A DNA stretch of 64,000 bases from Salsuginibacillus kocurii DSM 18087 (GTDB taxonomy: Bacteria > Bacillota > Bacilli > Bacillales > Marinococcaceae), in assembly GCF_000377705.1 (NCBI RefSeq), contig NZ_KB898630.1, positions 104,485-168,484 of the forward strand, given 5' to 3'. Below, in pieces: positions 7,873 through 17,150 of this stretch. The notes below the pieces were generated by a model that worked only from the letters and a program-made list of their open reading frames with translations, was not told the origin of the DNA and ran no database searches. A program made the translations under genes and the position numbers. Each line of letters opens with the position of its first letter. Positions within the stretch are counted from its first letter, which is position 1.

Positions 7873-8376
7873 CTACCAGATGCCTGGGAGAGCGGATAGA
7901 GCGACTAAAGCTGCAAGGGGCAATGCCAGCCTGCGCCATGGTGTATAAGGATAATAACCTCCGTAGTATGGGGAACCGTAATATGGATACCCTCCGTAAC
8001 CTATGCCAAATTGCCGGTCAGTTCCACCAACCATTGGAGGATAGAAATTATTGTTATCCCATGGTAGTTGGTTATTGTTATTAAAGTTATTGTCCCATGG
8101 CCATTGGTTATTATTATTGTTATTTGCATACGGCGGCATCATTTGATAATTATTATCCCAATTCATGGACATCATCTCTGGATGAAACTGGCCTTGCCCT
8201 TCAAAATTAGCGAAGTCAAAGTCTTCAGGGTCAAAATCTTCAGGAACCATTAGGTAGATATATTCATCATCTACGTGTTCAACCATTCCTTGATGAACCG
8301 AATTATCATTCATTTGCGCCGTTACCATCTGACCAAGGTGTTGTTCACACCAATTTTTCATATTACTCATGTACAT
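7873..8376 (-). CDS. Asn/Gly/Tyr-rich low-complexity protein, possibly spore surface
   Basis: A 167-residue protein in three parts. Residues 1-55 look like a small Sm-like beta domain (WCEQHLGQMVTAQMNDN, GMVEHVDDEYIYLMVPED). The middle is a low-complexity stretch with runs of Asn and two copies of a WPWDNN/LPWDNN unit, then a Gly-Tyr repeat (GGYPYYGSPYYGGYY). The C-terminus is a hydrophobic segment (LALPLAALVALSALPG). A very strong AAAGGAGGT ribosome binding site lies 6 nt before the ATG chosen; the in-frame ATG two codons on is also possible. I do not know the function; composition resembles coat or surface proteins of spore formers. Confidence 0.7.
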   Translation of the reverse strand: MYMSNMKNWCEQHLGQMVTAQMNDNSVHQGMVEHVDDEYIYLMVPEDFDPEDFDFANFEGQGQFHPEMMSMNWDNNYQMMPPYANNNNNNQWPWDNNFNNNNQLPWDNNNFYPPMVGGTDRQFGIGYGGYPYYGSPYYGGYYPYTPWRRLALPLAALVALSALPGIW

Positions 8377-8489
8377 CGCCTACCTCCTTTTCACCCTTAT
8401 GCTATTCAAAGAAGAATTACGATGTGATTGTTACTTATAAGCAGGCAGTTCAATTAAAAATTGTTGTTTTTCACTTCCTAGATAACTGC

Positions 8490-9767
8490 TTATTTATACA
8501 TATTTAACGCTCTTTTTATATCTTGTAAGAGGCGGAACTTTCCATACATGAGCACTCCATTTCTATACACCCGCGCCCCAATCCAGGCAAACAAAGCAAT
8601 AGTGCCGATCAATATACCAATTGAAAGAGCTAACTCCCAAAATGGCACATTGGTCATCCCAATTCGTAAGAACATAAGCATCGGCGCAAAAAACGGAACG
8701 AATGAAGCTATCGTTACAATTAGAGAATTTGGAGCATTCAATCCAAACACAGCAAGCACAAATCCTGCAATCACGACCATATTTAAAGGCCCTGTAGCTT
8801 GGCCGACATCTTCAATTCGACTGATAATTGATCCTAGCATAGCAGAGAGGGTAGCATATAATAAAAAGCCAAGCACAAAGAAAAGAAACGCGTAACCTAT
8901 TAATGACAGCGAAACAGTACCCGCTCCAAACAACTCTTCACCTCCATCCATTTCGGTTCCAGTCATTGTGCTTATTTCTTGAAAGCGCCCTGCCATTGAA
9001 CTAGCACCAATGAGAAATATAAGTGCAAATTGTGTTAACCCAAGCAAAGCTATGCCCGCAATTTTCCCAAACATTTGCTTCTCCGGTGAGACGCTTGAGA
9101 TTAAAATTTCCATTACCCGCGAGGATTTTTCTGTCGCTACTTCCATCGAAACCATGTTTCCTAAGAAAATCACTGAAAAATAAATAACAAATAAAAGAAT
9201 ATACACTAAAAATGTTGTTTGACTTCTTTCTTCTGCCGTAGAATGTTCAGCAGCATCTTGCTGAAGAGAAGAAAAATCCAGCTCTATGCCAGCACTTATA
9301 AGCTGTTGAAAGTCTTCACCCACGCCTGCTTCCTCTAACATATGTTTTGAATGAATCTGGTCCACCCAAGTAGTGAGCTCCATTCTTTCGTGATTATCTG
9401 GAGTGGAAGTAGCTTTATACTCAGCCTCCAAGCTTCCATCACTAGCTTCTGTGAGTATTAACAAACCATCTGCTTCACCGTCTAAGACTTGCTGCTCGCC
9501 TTTTTCTGCATCTCCAGTTGGCACTACCATCAACAGTTTTTCTTCTGCTTGTTCTTCTGCAATAGCATAGTGTGCTTCATTCGCTTGCACAACCACATGT
9601 TGCTCAGTACTATTAGCTGGGTCGCTCGCATCAAAAACCCCAAAAACTCTATCAATATTCAGAAAGAGAAATAAAAAAAGAATTGTAATGAGGGTCGTTG
9701 TAATAAAGGCTTTGGACTTAACTTTCATGAGATATGTATGCCCCATCACTACTAGAAAGTTACGCAT
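8490..9767 (-). CDS. yhaP: ABC transporter permease, YhaP/NatB type
   Basis: The membrane half of a two-gene ABC exporter. The 425-residue protein has a first helix at about residues 22-42, a large extracytoplasmic domain (to about residue 180), then five or more helices, with the conserved NMVSMEVATEKSSRVMEILI segment typical of ABC-2/NatB permeases. It overlaps the ATPase gene by 8 nt, so the two are translationally coupled. The related NatAB exports Na+ in B. subtilis; whether this pair exports sodium, another substrate or has a stress role is not shown by sequence. Confidence 0.88.
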   Translation of the reverse strand: MRNFLVVMGHTYLMKVKSKAFITTTLITILFLFLFLNIDRVFGVFDASDPANSTEQHVVVQANEAHYAIAEEQAEEKLLMVVPTGDAEKGEQQVLDGEADGLLILTEASDGSLEAEYKATSTPDNHERMELTTWVDQIHSKHMLEEAGVGEDFQQLISAGIELDFSSLQQDAAEHSTAEERSQTTFLVYILLFVIYFSVIFLGNMVSMEVATEKSSRVMEILISSVSPEKQMFGKIAGIALLGLTQFALIFLIGASSMAGRFQEISTMTGTEMDGGEELFGAGTVSLSLIGYAFLFFVLGFLLYATLSAMLGSIISRIEDVGQATGPLNMVVIAGFVLAVFGLNAPNSLIVTIASFVPFFAPMLMFLRIGMTNVPFWELALSIGILIGTIALFAWIGARVYRNGVLMYGKFRLLQDIKRALNMYK

Positions 9768-10659
9768 AAGCCATTCCTACTTTCTCAATAAAGATCTCCT
9801 CAAGAGTTGGTTCTTCTAGCGCAAAATGCCGGACAAACCCTTTTCCTTGCAAAGCTGCAAAGACTTCTTTTGCTACATAGTCTTTAGTAACCTGCAGCCA
9901 GACATCACCTGCTTTTTCTTCATATTTCATAACACCATCAATATTCTCTAAAAAACGACAGTCAAAATCAGTTTTTAAGCGAATGTTTTGTTTTCCAAAG
10001 GAGCTCTTAATATCATTAATGTTCCCATGAACAACCGGCTTGCCACTATGAAGAATAGCCAGATGCTCACACAATTCTTCGACATGCTCCATCCGATGGC
10101 TAGAAAATATGATCGTAGTACCACTTTGTTTCAAATCATGCACTGCTTTTTTCAACATCTCTACGTTCACGGGGTCAAGTCCACTAAATGGTTCATCTAG
10201 TATCAACAGCTCAGGTTTATGCAATACTGCGGCAATGAACTGTATCTTTTGTTGGTTCCCTTTTGACAGTTCTTCTACTTTTACGTTTTCATACGAGCGA
10301 ATATCAAACCGTTCTAACCATACACGCATCTCTGCTATAATCTCTTGTTTCTTTAACCCTCTCAATCTTCCTAAATAAAGCAATTGTTCAACTACGCGAA
10401 GCTTAGGATACAAGCCTCTTTCTTCCGGCAAATACCCAAGTGAAGTGCTGTTTTTATACGATAAAGGCGCGTTTCTCCATCTAATCGTACCGTTTGTCGG
10501 GTCTAGTAAACCAATAATCATACGAAACGTAGTTGTCTTTCCAGCTCCATTTGCCCCGAGCATGCCGAACATTTCACCTTCAGGTATAGAGAGTGTGAGA
10601 TTATTAACAGCAGTATGCTCACCGAAATTCTTTGTAACTTGATGTAATTGAAGAGTCAT
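9760..10659 (-). CDS. yhaQ: ABC transporter ATP-binding protein, YhaQ type
   Basis: A 299-residue ATPase with all canonical motifs: Walker A GANGAGKTT (about residues 35-43), signature LSKGNQQK, Walker B LLILDEPFSGLDP, and the H-loop IFSSHRMEHV. The C-terminal 80 residues form the extra domain typical of the NatA/YhaQ group. It is the first gene of the operon with the YhaP-like permease. Position next to yhzD and hemZ matches the B. subtilis yha region. The ATG is preceded by a weak GGGGTGGATAT ribosome binding site. Confidence 0.9.
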   Translation of the reverse strand: MTLQLHQVTKNFGEHTAVNNLTLSIPEGEMFGMLGANGAGKTTTFRMIIGLLDPTNGTIRWRNAPLSYKNSTSLGYLPEERGLYPKLRVVEQLLYLGRLRGLKKQEIIAEMRVWLERFDIRSYENVKVEELSKGNQQKIQFIAAVLHKPELLILDEPFSGLDPVNVEMLKKAVHDLKQSGTTIIFSSHRMEHVEELCEHLAILHSGKPVVHGNINDIKSSFGKQNIRLKTDFDCRFLENIDGVMKYEEKAGDVWLQVTKDYVAKEVFAALQGKGFVRHFALEEPTLEEIFIEKVGMAYA

Positions 10660-10808
10660 ATATCCACCCCGTTATTAGTAAAATCACTTTTCTTAGCGTA
10701 TCGATCTTTCTTCCAAAAAGCACCTATTACTCATTTGATTATATATGATAAATCAAGTAAACTATAGATATTATGAATGAGTATTCAGCCAAAAGGGGGA
10801 GAGGTTTC

Positions 10809-10988
10809 ATGAACTATGCCTTAACGGTATTTGCTAAAGATGGTTCTCTTTTATTAAACGAAGCCTTTGATTATTCATCCGACCAAGAAGCGATCTCTTA
10901 TGGGCGACAACGTTTGGAAGAAGAAGGATATAGCCACACCACCCATCGTCTTGTTCGTTCTGGAAAATTGTTGCTGTTTTATCGTTAG
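10809..10988 (+). CDS. yhzD: YhzD-like small protein
   Basis: A 59-residue soluble protein beginning MNYALTVFAKDGSLL and ending KLLLFYR, resembling the YhzD family of Bacillus, for which no function is known. The ATG at 10809 is chosen because AAAGGGGGAGAGG precedes it; the ORF opens 36 nt earlier. It is divergent from yhaQ, as expected from the yha gene order of B. subtilis. The predicted fold is small alpha/beta. Confidence 0.75.
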   Translation: MNYALTVFAKDGSLLLNEAFDYSSDQEAISYGRQRLEEEGYSHTTHRLVRSGKLLLFYR

Positions 10989-11019
10989 GCGGCTTTTTAG
11001 AAGATTATTGCTTGTTAAA

Positions 11020-11060
11020 AAGGCTCTGTTAAAGACTAGTGTTACTATTTCTGTATGACC
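11020..11060 (+). repeat. possible end of an intergenic element
   Basis: AGGCTCTGTTAAAG followed by ACTAGTGTTACT resembles the terminal sequence of the element at 27301-27528 and of the remnant at 36570-36612. The rest of this intergenic stretch to 11210 shows no gene. Treated as a decayed copy. Confidence 0.35.
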
Positions 11061-11210
11061 TCCCATGCCTCCTCATCAGGCTTGCTCTTCCCGAAGAAGA
11101 CGCAGCAACCGATTTTTATAGGTTTTGTGTAAACCACCATAGTTGCAACAACAGTTTATCGTTAACTTCAGCATTGTGAGGGGCCTGCCTGAAAATTCCG
11201 AAAGCACATG

Positions 11211-11242
11211 CTGAGGAGCTTCCCTTATGGGCAGCTCCTCAG
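11211..11242. terminator. hairpin downstream of hemZ
   Basis: CTGAGGAGCT and AGCTCCTCAG form a perfect 10-bp stem, extended by CCC/GGG, just beyond the hemZ stop codon. There is no U-tract after it on either strand, so it may stabilise the 3' end or terminate weakly. Confidence 0.5.
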
Positions 11243-11266
11243 GTGTACAGTCTTTTATATTTATAG

Positions 11267-12763
11267 TTACGGAGTAATCGGACGAAAAAGTTCATTTAAA
11301 GTATCAATTTTTCGGTGTGTATATTCTTCATAACGTTCGATATAAGAGATCGGGTCTTTTGGATTAGCCATGCGAGTAATTTTTTCACTCACCGGGTCTA
11401 CCCATTTGCTGGCTGCGCCGCAACCTAGCCCGATGATAGTCTGGACTTCTTCCATAATAATCATATTGTACAAACTTTCTTTACCAGCTTTTGCATAACC
11501 TACATTCTCCAGATTACCTAGAATGTTTTTTTGCCGATAGAGGTAATAAGGCTCGTATTCATTCTCATCCGTCCATTGATTGGTTAGATCCATCATCTGT
11601 TGAATCTCTTCCGGGCCTGCTACATTGTACTTATCCTTTTGTTTTGTCATTGTTGAAGCACGTTTGAATGAAAGAGTATGGACCGTAAGTGAAGCCGGGT
11701 CTAGCTTTTTGGTTTCACTTAAGTTATGCTTCATTTCTGGAACTCCTTCATTTGGAAGGCCAATGATAAGGTCCATATTAATATTATCTACCCCATGCCT
11801 TACAGCCAGTTCGTATTTATCCACCGTTTCTTCCACTGAGTGATGCCTTCCTATTGCCCGCAATGTTTCATTATGAAAGGATTGAGGATTAATACTGATC
11901 CGGTCAATATTCCACTTGTTCAATACAGCAAGTTTCTCTGCTGAAATCGTATCCGGTCGCCCGGCCTCTACAGTCACTTCTCTCACTTGGTTTAGGTCAG
12001 GAAACACTTTATGCATTTGAGAATATAAGGCATCCATTTCTTCAGCTTCTATGCTTGTTGGCGTCCCCCCGCCAAAATAAATCGTCGTAACCGGGATGTT
12101 GTGTTCTTTAAGCCAGGCTCCTGTTTGTTCCATTTCGTAATATAGACCATTGAGAAATTCAGATACCGATCCGTTTTTTCCATTGATTGCATAAGCAGGG
12201 AACGTACAATACGCACACATGGTCGGACAAAAAGGAATGCCAATATAAATGCTGACCCCTTTTTTTATCTCATATAAATCTGGTAAAACTTCCAGCTGTC
12301 TTTTTACAATACGTTCTAACATCGCTATTTTTTCATCACTTATTAAGTAATCATCTTTCAGGGTTTTTTTGATGTCACTATGTGATAACCCGCTTCGGTA
12401 CATCTGATGGTACAACTTTGTCGGCCGAATACCGGTTAACGTGCCCCAAGGTTGAGTCTTACCTGTCCAGGAAGTAAGAAGCTTAACAAACACATGGGCT
12501 GCTGTCTGCTTCCCTACTTTTGAATGCATATTCGCTTCAATTACTGGCTTTTGAAATGAAGCTGTATCTTCAAAGCCTTCTGCTCGCGCCGTGGCAGACA
12601 CATAAACTTGATCAAGTCTGCGTTTTTCCGTAAACCTTACCTTTAATCCGTCGATGGGTGAATCTGCATCCATCTGAACTTCTGCATCTTTAACATACTG
12701 TGCTGCTAAATGGCTTAACGTCCGTTCATAATCAGCTGGCAAACCAGACACTGCAATTATCAT
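11267..12763 (-). CDS. hemZ: HemZ, coproporphyrinogen III dehydrogenase-like radical SAM enzyme
   Basis: A 498-residue radical SAM protein of the HemN/HemZ family, linked to anaerobic oxidative decarboxylation of coproporphyrinogen III in haem synthesis. The radical SAM cluster motif CPTMCAYC (CxxxCxxC) sits near residue 180, followed by YFGGGTPTS, which binds S-adenosylmethionine. A 170-residue N-terminal extension before the cluster distinguishes HemZ from shorter HemN/HemW proteins. It neighbours yhaX and yheA as in B. subtilis. The physiological reaction of HemZ is less certain than that of HemN. Confidence 0.92.
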   Translation of the reverse strand: MIIAVSGLPADYERTLSHLAAQYVKDAEVQMDADSPIDGLKVRFTEKRRLDQVYVSATARAEGFEDTASFQKPVIEANMHSKVGKQTAAHVFVKLLTSWTGKTQPWGTLTGIRPTKLYHQMYRSGLSHSDIKKTLKDDYLISDEKIAMLERIVKRQLEVLPDLYEIKKGVSIYIGIPFCPTMCAYCTFPAYAINGKNGSVSEFLNGLYYEMEQTGAWLKEHNIPVTTIYFGGGTPTSIEAEEMDALYSQMHKVFPDLNQVREVTVEAGRPDTISAEKLAVLNKWNIDRISINPQSFHNETLRAIGRHHSVEETVDKYELAVRHGVDNINMDLIIGLPNEGVPEMKHNLSETKKLDPASLTVHTLSFKRASTMTKQKDKYNVAGPEEIQQMMDLTNQWTDENEYEPYYLYRQKNILGNLENVGYAKAGKESLYNMIIMEEVQTIIGLGCGAASKWVDPVSEKITRMANPKDPISYIERYEEYTHRKIDTLNELFRPITP

Positions 12764-12992
12764 ACAAAACCCCGCTTTCTAAAATCACGTTTAGTTTACA
12801 AAACCCACCCCCTAAAAGTCAATGTAACAAAGACTGAGCATATTTTGCCCGCATGCGAAGAAAAAAGCCCCCTCCTCATAAATGTAGCAAGTATTCTCAC
12901 TTGCGAATATAAGGAAAAGGCGCTTAGTTTGTTTCAGATAACTATTTTTCTAAAAGAGGTTGCTAAAAAAATCCATTCATCGATATTTACAT

Positions 12993-13841
12993 TTATCGTT
13001 GCACATTGACATTCATTTGTTTTCTGAATACTTCCCGAATCATATATGGAAGACCGTCCTGACTCACTGGGCGTGTAACCCAATCGGCATTATCTCTTAC
13101 TTCGCTTGGGGCATCTCCCATCGCGACTCCTAATCCAACTTCTTTAAGCACTTCTTCATCGCCGACTTTACCGCCAACTACGACCATCTCGTCTAGACCT
13201 ATTCCTAATTCTCGGCCAATATAAGACAACCCTAAAAACTTTGTGGCATAACGGCTTCGGCATTCGAGCATTCCTTTTTTAGGAATACGAATAGATAGAG
13301 GTGGAAAAATGGAGCGTAATGTAGCTGCGGCTGTTTCTACATCTCGCTCATTTTCAAAGGAAGCTCTTAGTCCCAACGGCATAATGTCGTGAATATGAAC
13401 ATGTTCAGCTAATTGGTCCACTACAGTTTCTGGGTAAAATAACGATTCTCCAAGACTGATCGTTAATTTTCCTAAAAAGTTTTTTGCTTCAGTTGTACGG
13501 TTCGTTAACTCAAATTGTTCATGTTCCACCACCACTTGAGATGGATAGCTTTGCAGCAAGTCAATGATGTCCGTTGCCATTTTGGTTGATAAGCGTTCCT
13601 CATAAAGAGGCGCATTATCACTATTTGCAATAAAGGCCCCGCCATGCGAAATATGTTCATGATCCAGCTTCAACCACTTTGCCATTTTTTTTGCCTTTTC
13701 ATACCTACTATGTGTAAGTAGGACTACATGTACTCCTTTTTGCATAACAAAATCAATCGCTTCTTTCGTCGCTTTTGTCATTTTCCCATTGGCTTTTACC
13801 ATCGTGTTGTCAATTCCAAGCGCAAGTAAACGGTAGGTCAT
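12993..13841 (-). CDS. yhaX: YhaX-type HAD-fold protein, catalytic residues lost
   Basis: A 282-residue protein with the Cof-type HAD hydrolase fold. The family's phosphatase motif DxDGT is here GIDNT (residues 9-13), so the nucleophilic Asp is replaced by Gly. Motif IV, normally GDxxND, reads GGKVGD, and the motif III region (PKKGMLECRSRYATKFLG) lacks the usual Lys-Gly. It therefore looks like a non-catalytic relative. The start at 13841 has AAGGGAGC 6-7 nt before it; the ORF opens 21 codons earlier without a signal. Location between hemZ and yheA matches B. subtilis yhaX, which I recall as sporulation-associated. Confidence 0.82.
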   Translation of the reverse strand: MTYRLLALGIDNTMVKANGKMTKATKEAIDFVMQKGVHVVLLTHSRYEKAKKMAKWLKLDHEHISHGGAFIANSDNAPLYEERLSTKMATDIIDLLQSYPSQVVVEHEQFELTNRTTEAKNFLGKLTISLGESLFYPETVVDQLAEHVHIHDIMPLGLRASFENERDVETAAATLRSIFPPLSIRIPKKGMLECRSRYATKFLGLSYIGRELGIGLDEMVVVGGKVGDEEVLKEVGLGVAMGDAPSEVRDNADWVTRPVSQDGLPYMIREVFRKQMNVNVQR

Positions 13842-14131
13842 AACAATAGCTCCCTTCCAAACGTCTTGTTTCACAATATGTACAATTGAAAGTGAATAGA
13901 ACAAGGGTGGGAGATCATCATTTACCTTATTCTTTGCTGAACTTTTTCAGTTTGTTCTAAAGGTTTAGAGAATACCTGCTCTAAACATCTTCTATTGGAA
14001 AGACCGGAAACAGAAGGATAAGGGTAAATAGCGGGGAATAATGGATGGCCTCTAAGTACTCCTCCAGTTAAGTGTTACAAAAGAAGCGGTTGACTCAATC
14101 AACACTCTCCATAAACAGAGGTAAATAAAAA

Positions 14132-14159
14132 ACACCTCTACTTAATAAAAGAGAGGTGT
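14132..14159 (-). terminator. terminator downstream of yheA
   Basis: ACACCTCT and AGAGGTGT form a stem with a 12-nt loop; on the minus strand TTTTTTATTT follows. It ends 12 nt from the yheA stop codon. Confidence 0.8.
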
Positions 14160-14171
14160 AGAACGTGCAAC

Positions 14172-14528
14172 TTATTGGTCATCTGGGTTTCCGTATAATT
14201 CTTCAAGTGGTTCAGTAATGATTTTATTTAAATCACCGATCACGGTACTCATTTTTTGTTCTTGTTCCATCAATTTTGAAATAACTTCATGTTGCTGAAC
14301 CATTTCAAATTGCTTCTGAGCTTGAGAAATTTCTTCTTCAGAAGGTTGTTCGCCTTGCATTTGTTTCTGTTGTAAATCCAATTGCAGCTGACGGAAGTTA
14401 TCCAGCATCCGTTTAGCTACCTCATCATTTTCAACTTGCTCATGAAAACCTTTTAACTGTTGAAACTCATCGCTTTCACGTAATGAGCTTGCTAATTCAT
14501 GTGCTTTATCGTGTACATTAGTGGACAT
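14172..14528 (-). CDS. yheA: YheA-like protein (YlbF/YmcA family)
   Basis: A 118-residue, almost entirely helical protein of the YlbF/YmcA (DUF964) superfamily, matching YheA in length and in the pattern HDKAHELASSLRESDEF and RQLQLDLQQKQMQGE. Relatives YlbF and YmcA act with RNase Y, but YheA itself has no firm role. AAAGGAGGGAC precedes the ATG. It lies beside yheB, as in B. subtilis, and has its own terminator. Confidence 0.9.
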   Translation of the reverse strand: MSTNVHDKAHELASSLRESDEFQQLKGFHEQVENDEVAKRMLDNFRQLQLDLQQKQMQGEQPSEEEISQAQKQFEMVQQHEVISKLMEQEQKMSTVIGDLNKIITEPLEELYGNPDDQ

Positions 14529-14614
14529 GAATGTCCCTCCTTTAAAACGTCTTTATAGAGAATAACATGTTTACTAGCCAAAAATCACCCGCTCAATAAA
14601 ATCTCTTCGATTTT

Positions 14615-15754
14615 TTACGACAAAAATATAAAAATTAAGCCTTGAAATACCCCGATGAAACCACCTAATAACGCCCCTAAATATTTGATCATTATGAATT
14701 CCCGTCTAGATATGGCCAGAACCAAGGTCTCAAGCCTCTCAACTTCGAACGTGTCTACTTGTGAGCGAACCACTTCGGCTAAATTTAAAGATGGCAAAAA
14801 TGATTGAAATTGTTCTGCTACATATTGACCTAATCCATCAATAACAACGGGAAGCCATTTATTGATGATTACCTCTTCATATTCGGGAGCCCAATCCTTC
14901 AACGGAGCATTAAACCATTTATTTAATGGTACTTCTACTTCCAGCTTAGTCCAAACTCTTTCCATTACAGCTTCAAGCTCCACGCCTCGCAACATATCCT
15001 CAGCCGGTCGGTTTAGCATCTGTTCCCATTCTTTTTGCAGCATATGGCTCACCCATTCTTTTGAAGTGTCATCTTTTAAAAAACGGATGATTTCTGGGTG
15101 AACTCTTTCCACAAGGCGCTCATTTCCCACCATTGAACCGATAAAATTCATTACAGAGCCTCGACCAGCTAAAAAATTTGATAAAAATTGATGGACGCGT
15201 GCTTTTCCATCTTCGCTTTCCATGTATGCCTGAGCCCGCCATAATATATAGTCTGCTCCTTTTTCTACCAATTGATCGCCTTGAGCTTTCACTTGTGCAG
15301 GCAGAACCTCTCGTAATGGTTTATCTTTATGCGAATCAACCCAATCACTCACTACCTGATTACCTTTTTGCCGTATTTCTGCTTTTACCGTTTCAGAGAG
15401 GTCAATAGGTGTGATGTACCGGTTTAGCCATTCGTTTAAAGATTCTTCCTTATAGAAATACGTCTTTGCCTGATCTTTGGCCCATCTCCTTACCTCTTCT
15501 TTGAAGTGAGGGTCTTCTAGCTTGCTTTTTATCCCTTCAGGAGTAAGGAGATGTTCCACCACAATTTTCCCCATTTGTTCTGCTAATTCTTTTCTTCGCT
15601 TAGGTATCAGGCCCGGTGTTAATGGTAATTGCTTCCCCTTTACATAAATCGGTTCATAAGGGCGGAATAACATTTTTATGGCAAGGGAATTCGTAAGACC
15701 GCCAATAAAAGCCCCCATTAAAATCATAAGAACGAGCCATACCACATCATGCAT
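14615..15754 (-). CDS. yheB: YheB-like DUF445 membrane protein
   Basis: A protein of about 379 residues with a membrane helix at each end (first about residues 3-25 with [18 protein letters not shown], last residues 355-379) and a long helical middle, the typical DUF445 layout. The conserved [15 protein letters not shown] motif follows the first helix. I chose the ATG at 15754 because AAAGGAG is 8 nt upstream; the ATG at 15760 is too close to it. Function is unknown; the family is tied to sporulating Bacillus by synteny (yheA-yheB). Confidence 0.88.
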   Translation of the reverse strand: MHDVVWLVLMILMGAFIGGLTNSLAIKMLFRPYEPIYVKGKQLPLTPGLIPKRRKELAEQMGKIVVEHLLTPEGIKSKLEDPHFKEEVRRWAKDQAKTYFYKEESLNEWLNRYITPIDLSETVKAEIRQKGNQVVSDWVDSHKDKPLREVLPAQVKAQGDQLVEKGADYILWRAQAYMESEDGKARVHQFLSNFLAGRGSVMNFIGSMVGNERLVERVHPEIIRFLKDDTSKEWVSHMLQKEWEQMLNRPAEDMLRGVELEAVMERVWTKLEVEVPLNKWFNAPLKDWAPEYEEVIINKWLPVVIDGLGQYVAEQFQSFLPSLNLAEVVRSQVDTFEVERLETLVLAISRREFIMIKYLGALLGGFIGVFQGLIFIFLS

Positions 15755-15891
15755 TGCCATTTCTCCTTTAACGCCTTCCAAATCTTATCTGTGCTCCATT
15801 ATACAAAATCTCCAGCCTCGAGACCACGCTTTCCTTTCTTCACTTATAGGGGTGTGATAAGATCAAAGAAAAAGACAAGGGGGAAAACCAC

Positions 15892-16122
15892 TTGATCACC
15901 CATTTTCAATGGAAAGAGTTAAAAAATAACTGGATTAACCGGGAATGGTCATTTTCTTTTTTTTACCGTGGAACGTTTTTAAAAGGCAAGTATTATAAAG
16001 ATGGCACCATTGAATGGGTATCCGATAAACCGCCAGAAACAGAACAGTCCACTATTGAGAGCCAAGTGCATGACTTAATGCTTTACCACGTATACGAAGA
16101 TCATTCTCCCATTTCAGACTAG
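15892..16122 (+). CDS. yheE: YheE-like small protein (DUF5342)
   Basis: A 76-residue soluble protein rich in aromatic residues (FQWKELKNNWINREWSFSFF) with an acidic C-terminal half, matching YheE. It uses a TTG start at 15892, supported by AAGGGGGAAA 7 nt upstream. It lies between yheB and an ssp gene, the order seen in B. subtilis. No function is known. Confidence 0.8.
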   Translation: MITHFQWKELKNNWINREWSFSFFYRGTFLKGKYYKDGTIEWVSDKPPETEQSTIESQVHDLMLYHVYEDHSPISD

Positions 16123-16185
16123 CTTTCCTTCGTATGTTTCCCTTTTCGCAGCTCACACTAACTCCCAAAGGGGGAGGTGATTTGT

Positions 16186-16350
16186 GTGCGACAACGGGCC
16201 AACCCTAAAAAAGAAAATATGGCTTGGGATGAAGACCGTATGATTAATGAGGGCATGGCGGGAGGAACAGCTCTGCATGCTGAACACTCTAAGCAAATTC
16301 CGCCTAATACACCAAAAGAAAAGGAAACAAAGCCTAATTCAAATAAATAA
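16186..16350 (+). CDS. 54-residue hydrophilic microprotein
   Basis: A small open reading frame with a GTG start at 16186 and a very strong AAAGGGGGAGGTGA ribosome binding site 5 nt before it. The product is polar, with RQRANPKKENMAWDEDR at the N-terminus, a Gly-Met stretch (EGMAGGTALHAEHS) and a Lys/Pro/Asn tail. It lies between yheE and the SASP gene. Size, composition and place suggest a spore-associated protein, but I do not recognise a family. Coding nature rests on the RBS and uninterrupted frame. Confidence 0.6.
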   Translation: MRQRANPKKENMAWDEDRMINEGMAGGTALHAEHSKQIPPNTPKEKETKPNSNK

Positions 16351-16568
16351 ACTAAAGGTTTTTTCCTTGTTCCAGTCTAATGTTAGCTTTTGACATTTAT
16401 TTAAGACCAAGCATTTAAAGAGTCGTGTTGATATTTTTGCCATTTTTCACTTTCTGCCTCCTCAGACTTTCCTCCGGGGCTCAATTGGCTAGCTTTTCCT
16501 GCAGAAGTCCTGCCATTTTGGAATACCACTAATCTTTATCAACACCAGAGCCTCGGAGAAAAATAAAA

Positions 16569-16593
16569 AGCTGCCAACAACCAACTGGCAGCT
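16569..16593 (-). terminator. terminator downstream of the SASP gene
   Basis: AGCTGCCA and TGGCAGCT form an 8-bp stem; on the minus strand TTTTTATTTTT follows. A second hairpin, GAAGAGACAG/CTGTCTCTTC at about 16615-16640, lies nearer the stop codon but lacks a T-tract. Confidence 0.75.
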
Positions 16594-16651
16594 CTCCTTC
16601 TCATATGTAGGCTGAAGAGACAGGCTGAGCTGTCTCTTCCTTGCCTAGGGG

Positions 16652-16855
16652 TTACTGATTGAAACCACCCATTTGCTGTTCTGCCATTTGAACGAGGCGT
16701 TTTGTGATTTCACCACCGACAGAACCGTTAGAGCGGGAAGTTTCGTCCGCGCCTAGCTGAACGCCAAATTCCTGAGCAATTTCAAACTTCATTTGATCTA
16801 GAGCCTGCTGTACGCCAGGTACGACAAGCTGGTTTGAGTTATTGTTGTTTGCCAT
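16652..16855 (-). CDS. alpha/beta-type small acid-soluble spore protein
   Basis: A 67-residue SASP that coats and protects DNA in the dormant spore and is degraded by the Gpr protease on germination. It has the family signatures [39 protein letters not shown] (which contains the Gpr cleavage region) and [25 protein letters not shown] precedes the ATG. It corresponds in position to sspB of B. subtilis, but several paralogues usually exist so I give no symbol. Confidence 0.96.
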   Translation of the reverse strand: MANNNNSNQLVVPGVQQALDQMKFEIAQEFGVQLGADETSRSNGSVGGEITKRLVQMAEQQMGGFNQ

Positions 16856-17150
16856 TAGAATTCACCTCCTCTTTGTACACCTAGTTTGTATCTTAATTTA
16901 AAACCTATGCACCTCTTGATTAGAAAGATAAGGAAACAAGAGGATGTACAAAGATTTAAGATCCTCTTTTTCATTGTCTTAAATTTCTTTCCTTAGCCAC
17001 CTATTACTGAAAAGCGCTTTTCACGTGTTTTTCAGTACTTTCTTTTCAATATACGAACCACTGAGGACATAAAAAAACTCAGAGCTTTCCATATTCTTCT
17101 CCTTTCCTCCACTGTTTTAAAGAGAAGAATATGGACCTCTAAGTCAATTA
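16856..17150. other. intergenic stretch between SASP gene and leucine operon
   Basis: About 295 bases. It holds the SASP promoter region on its left side and a weak inverted repeat around 17070-17135 (AAGAATATGGA against TCCATATTCTTC), which can form a hairpin after the end of the operon. No gene was seen. Confidence 0.4.
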
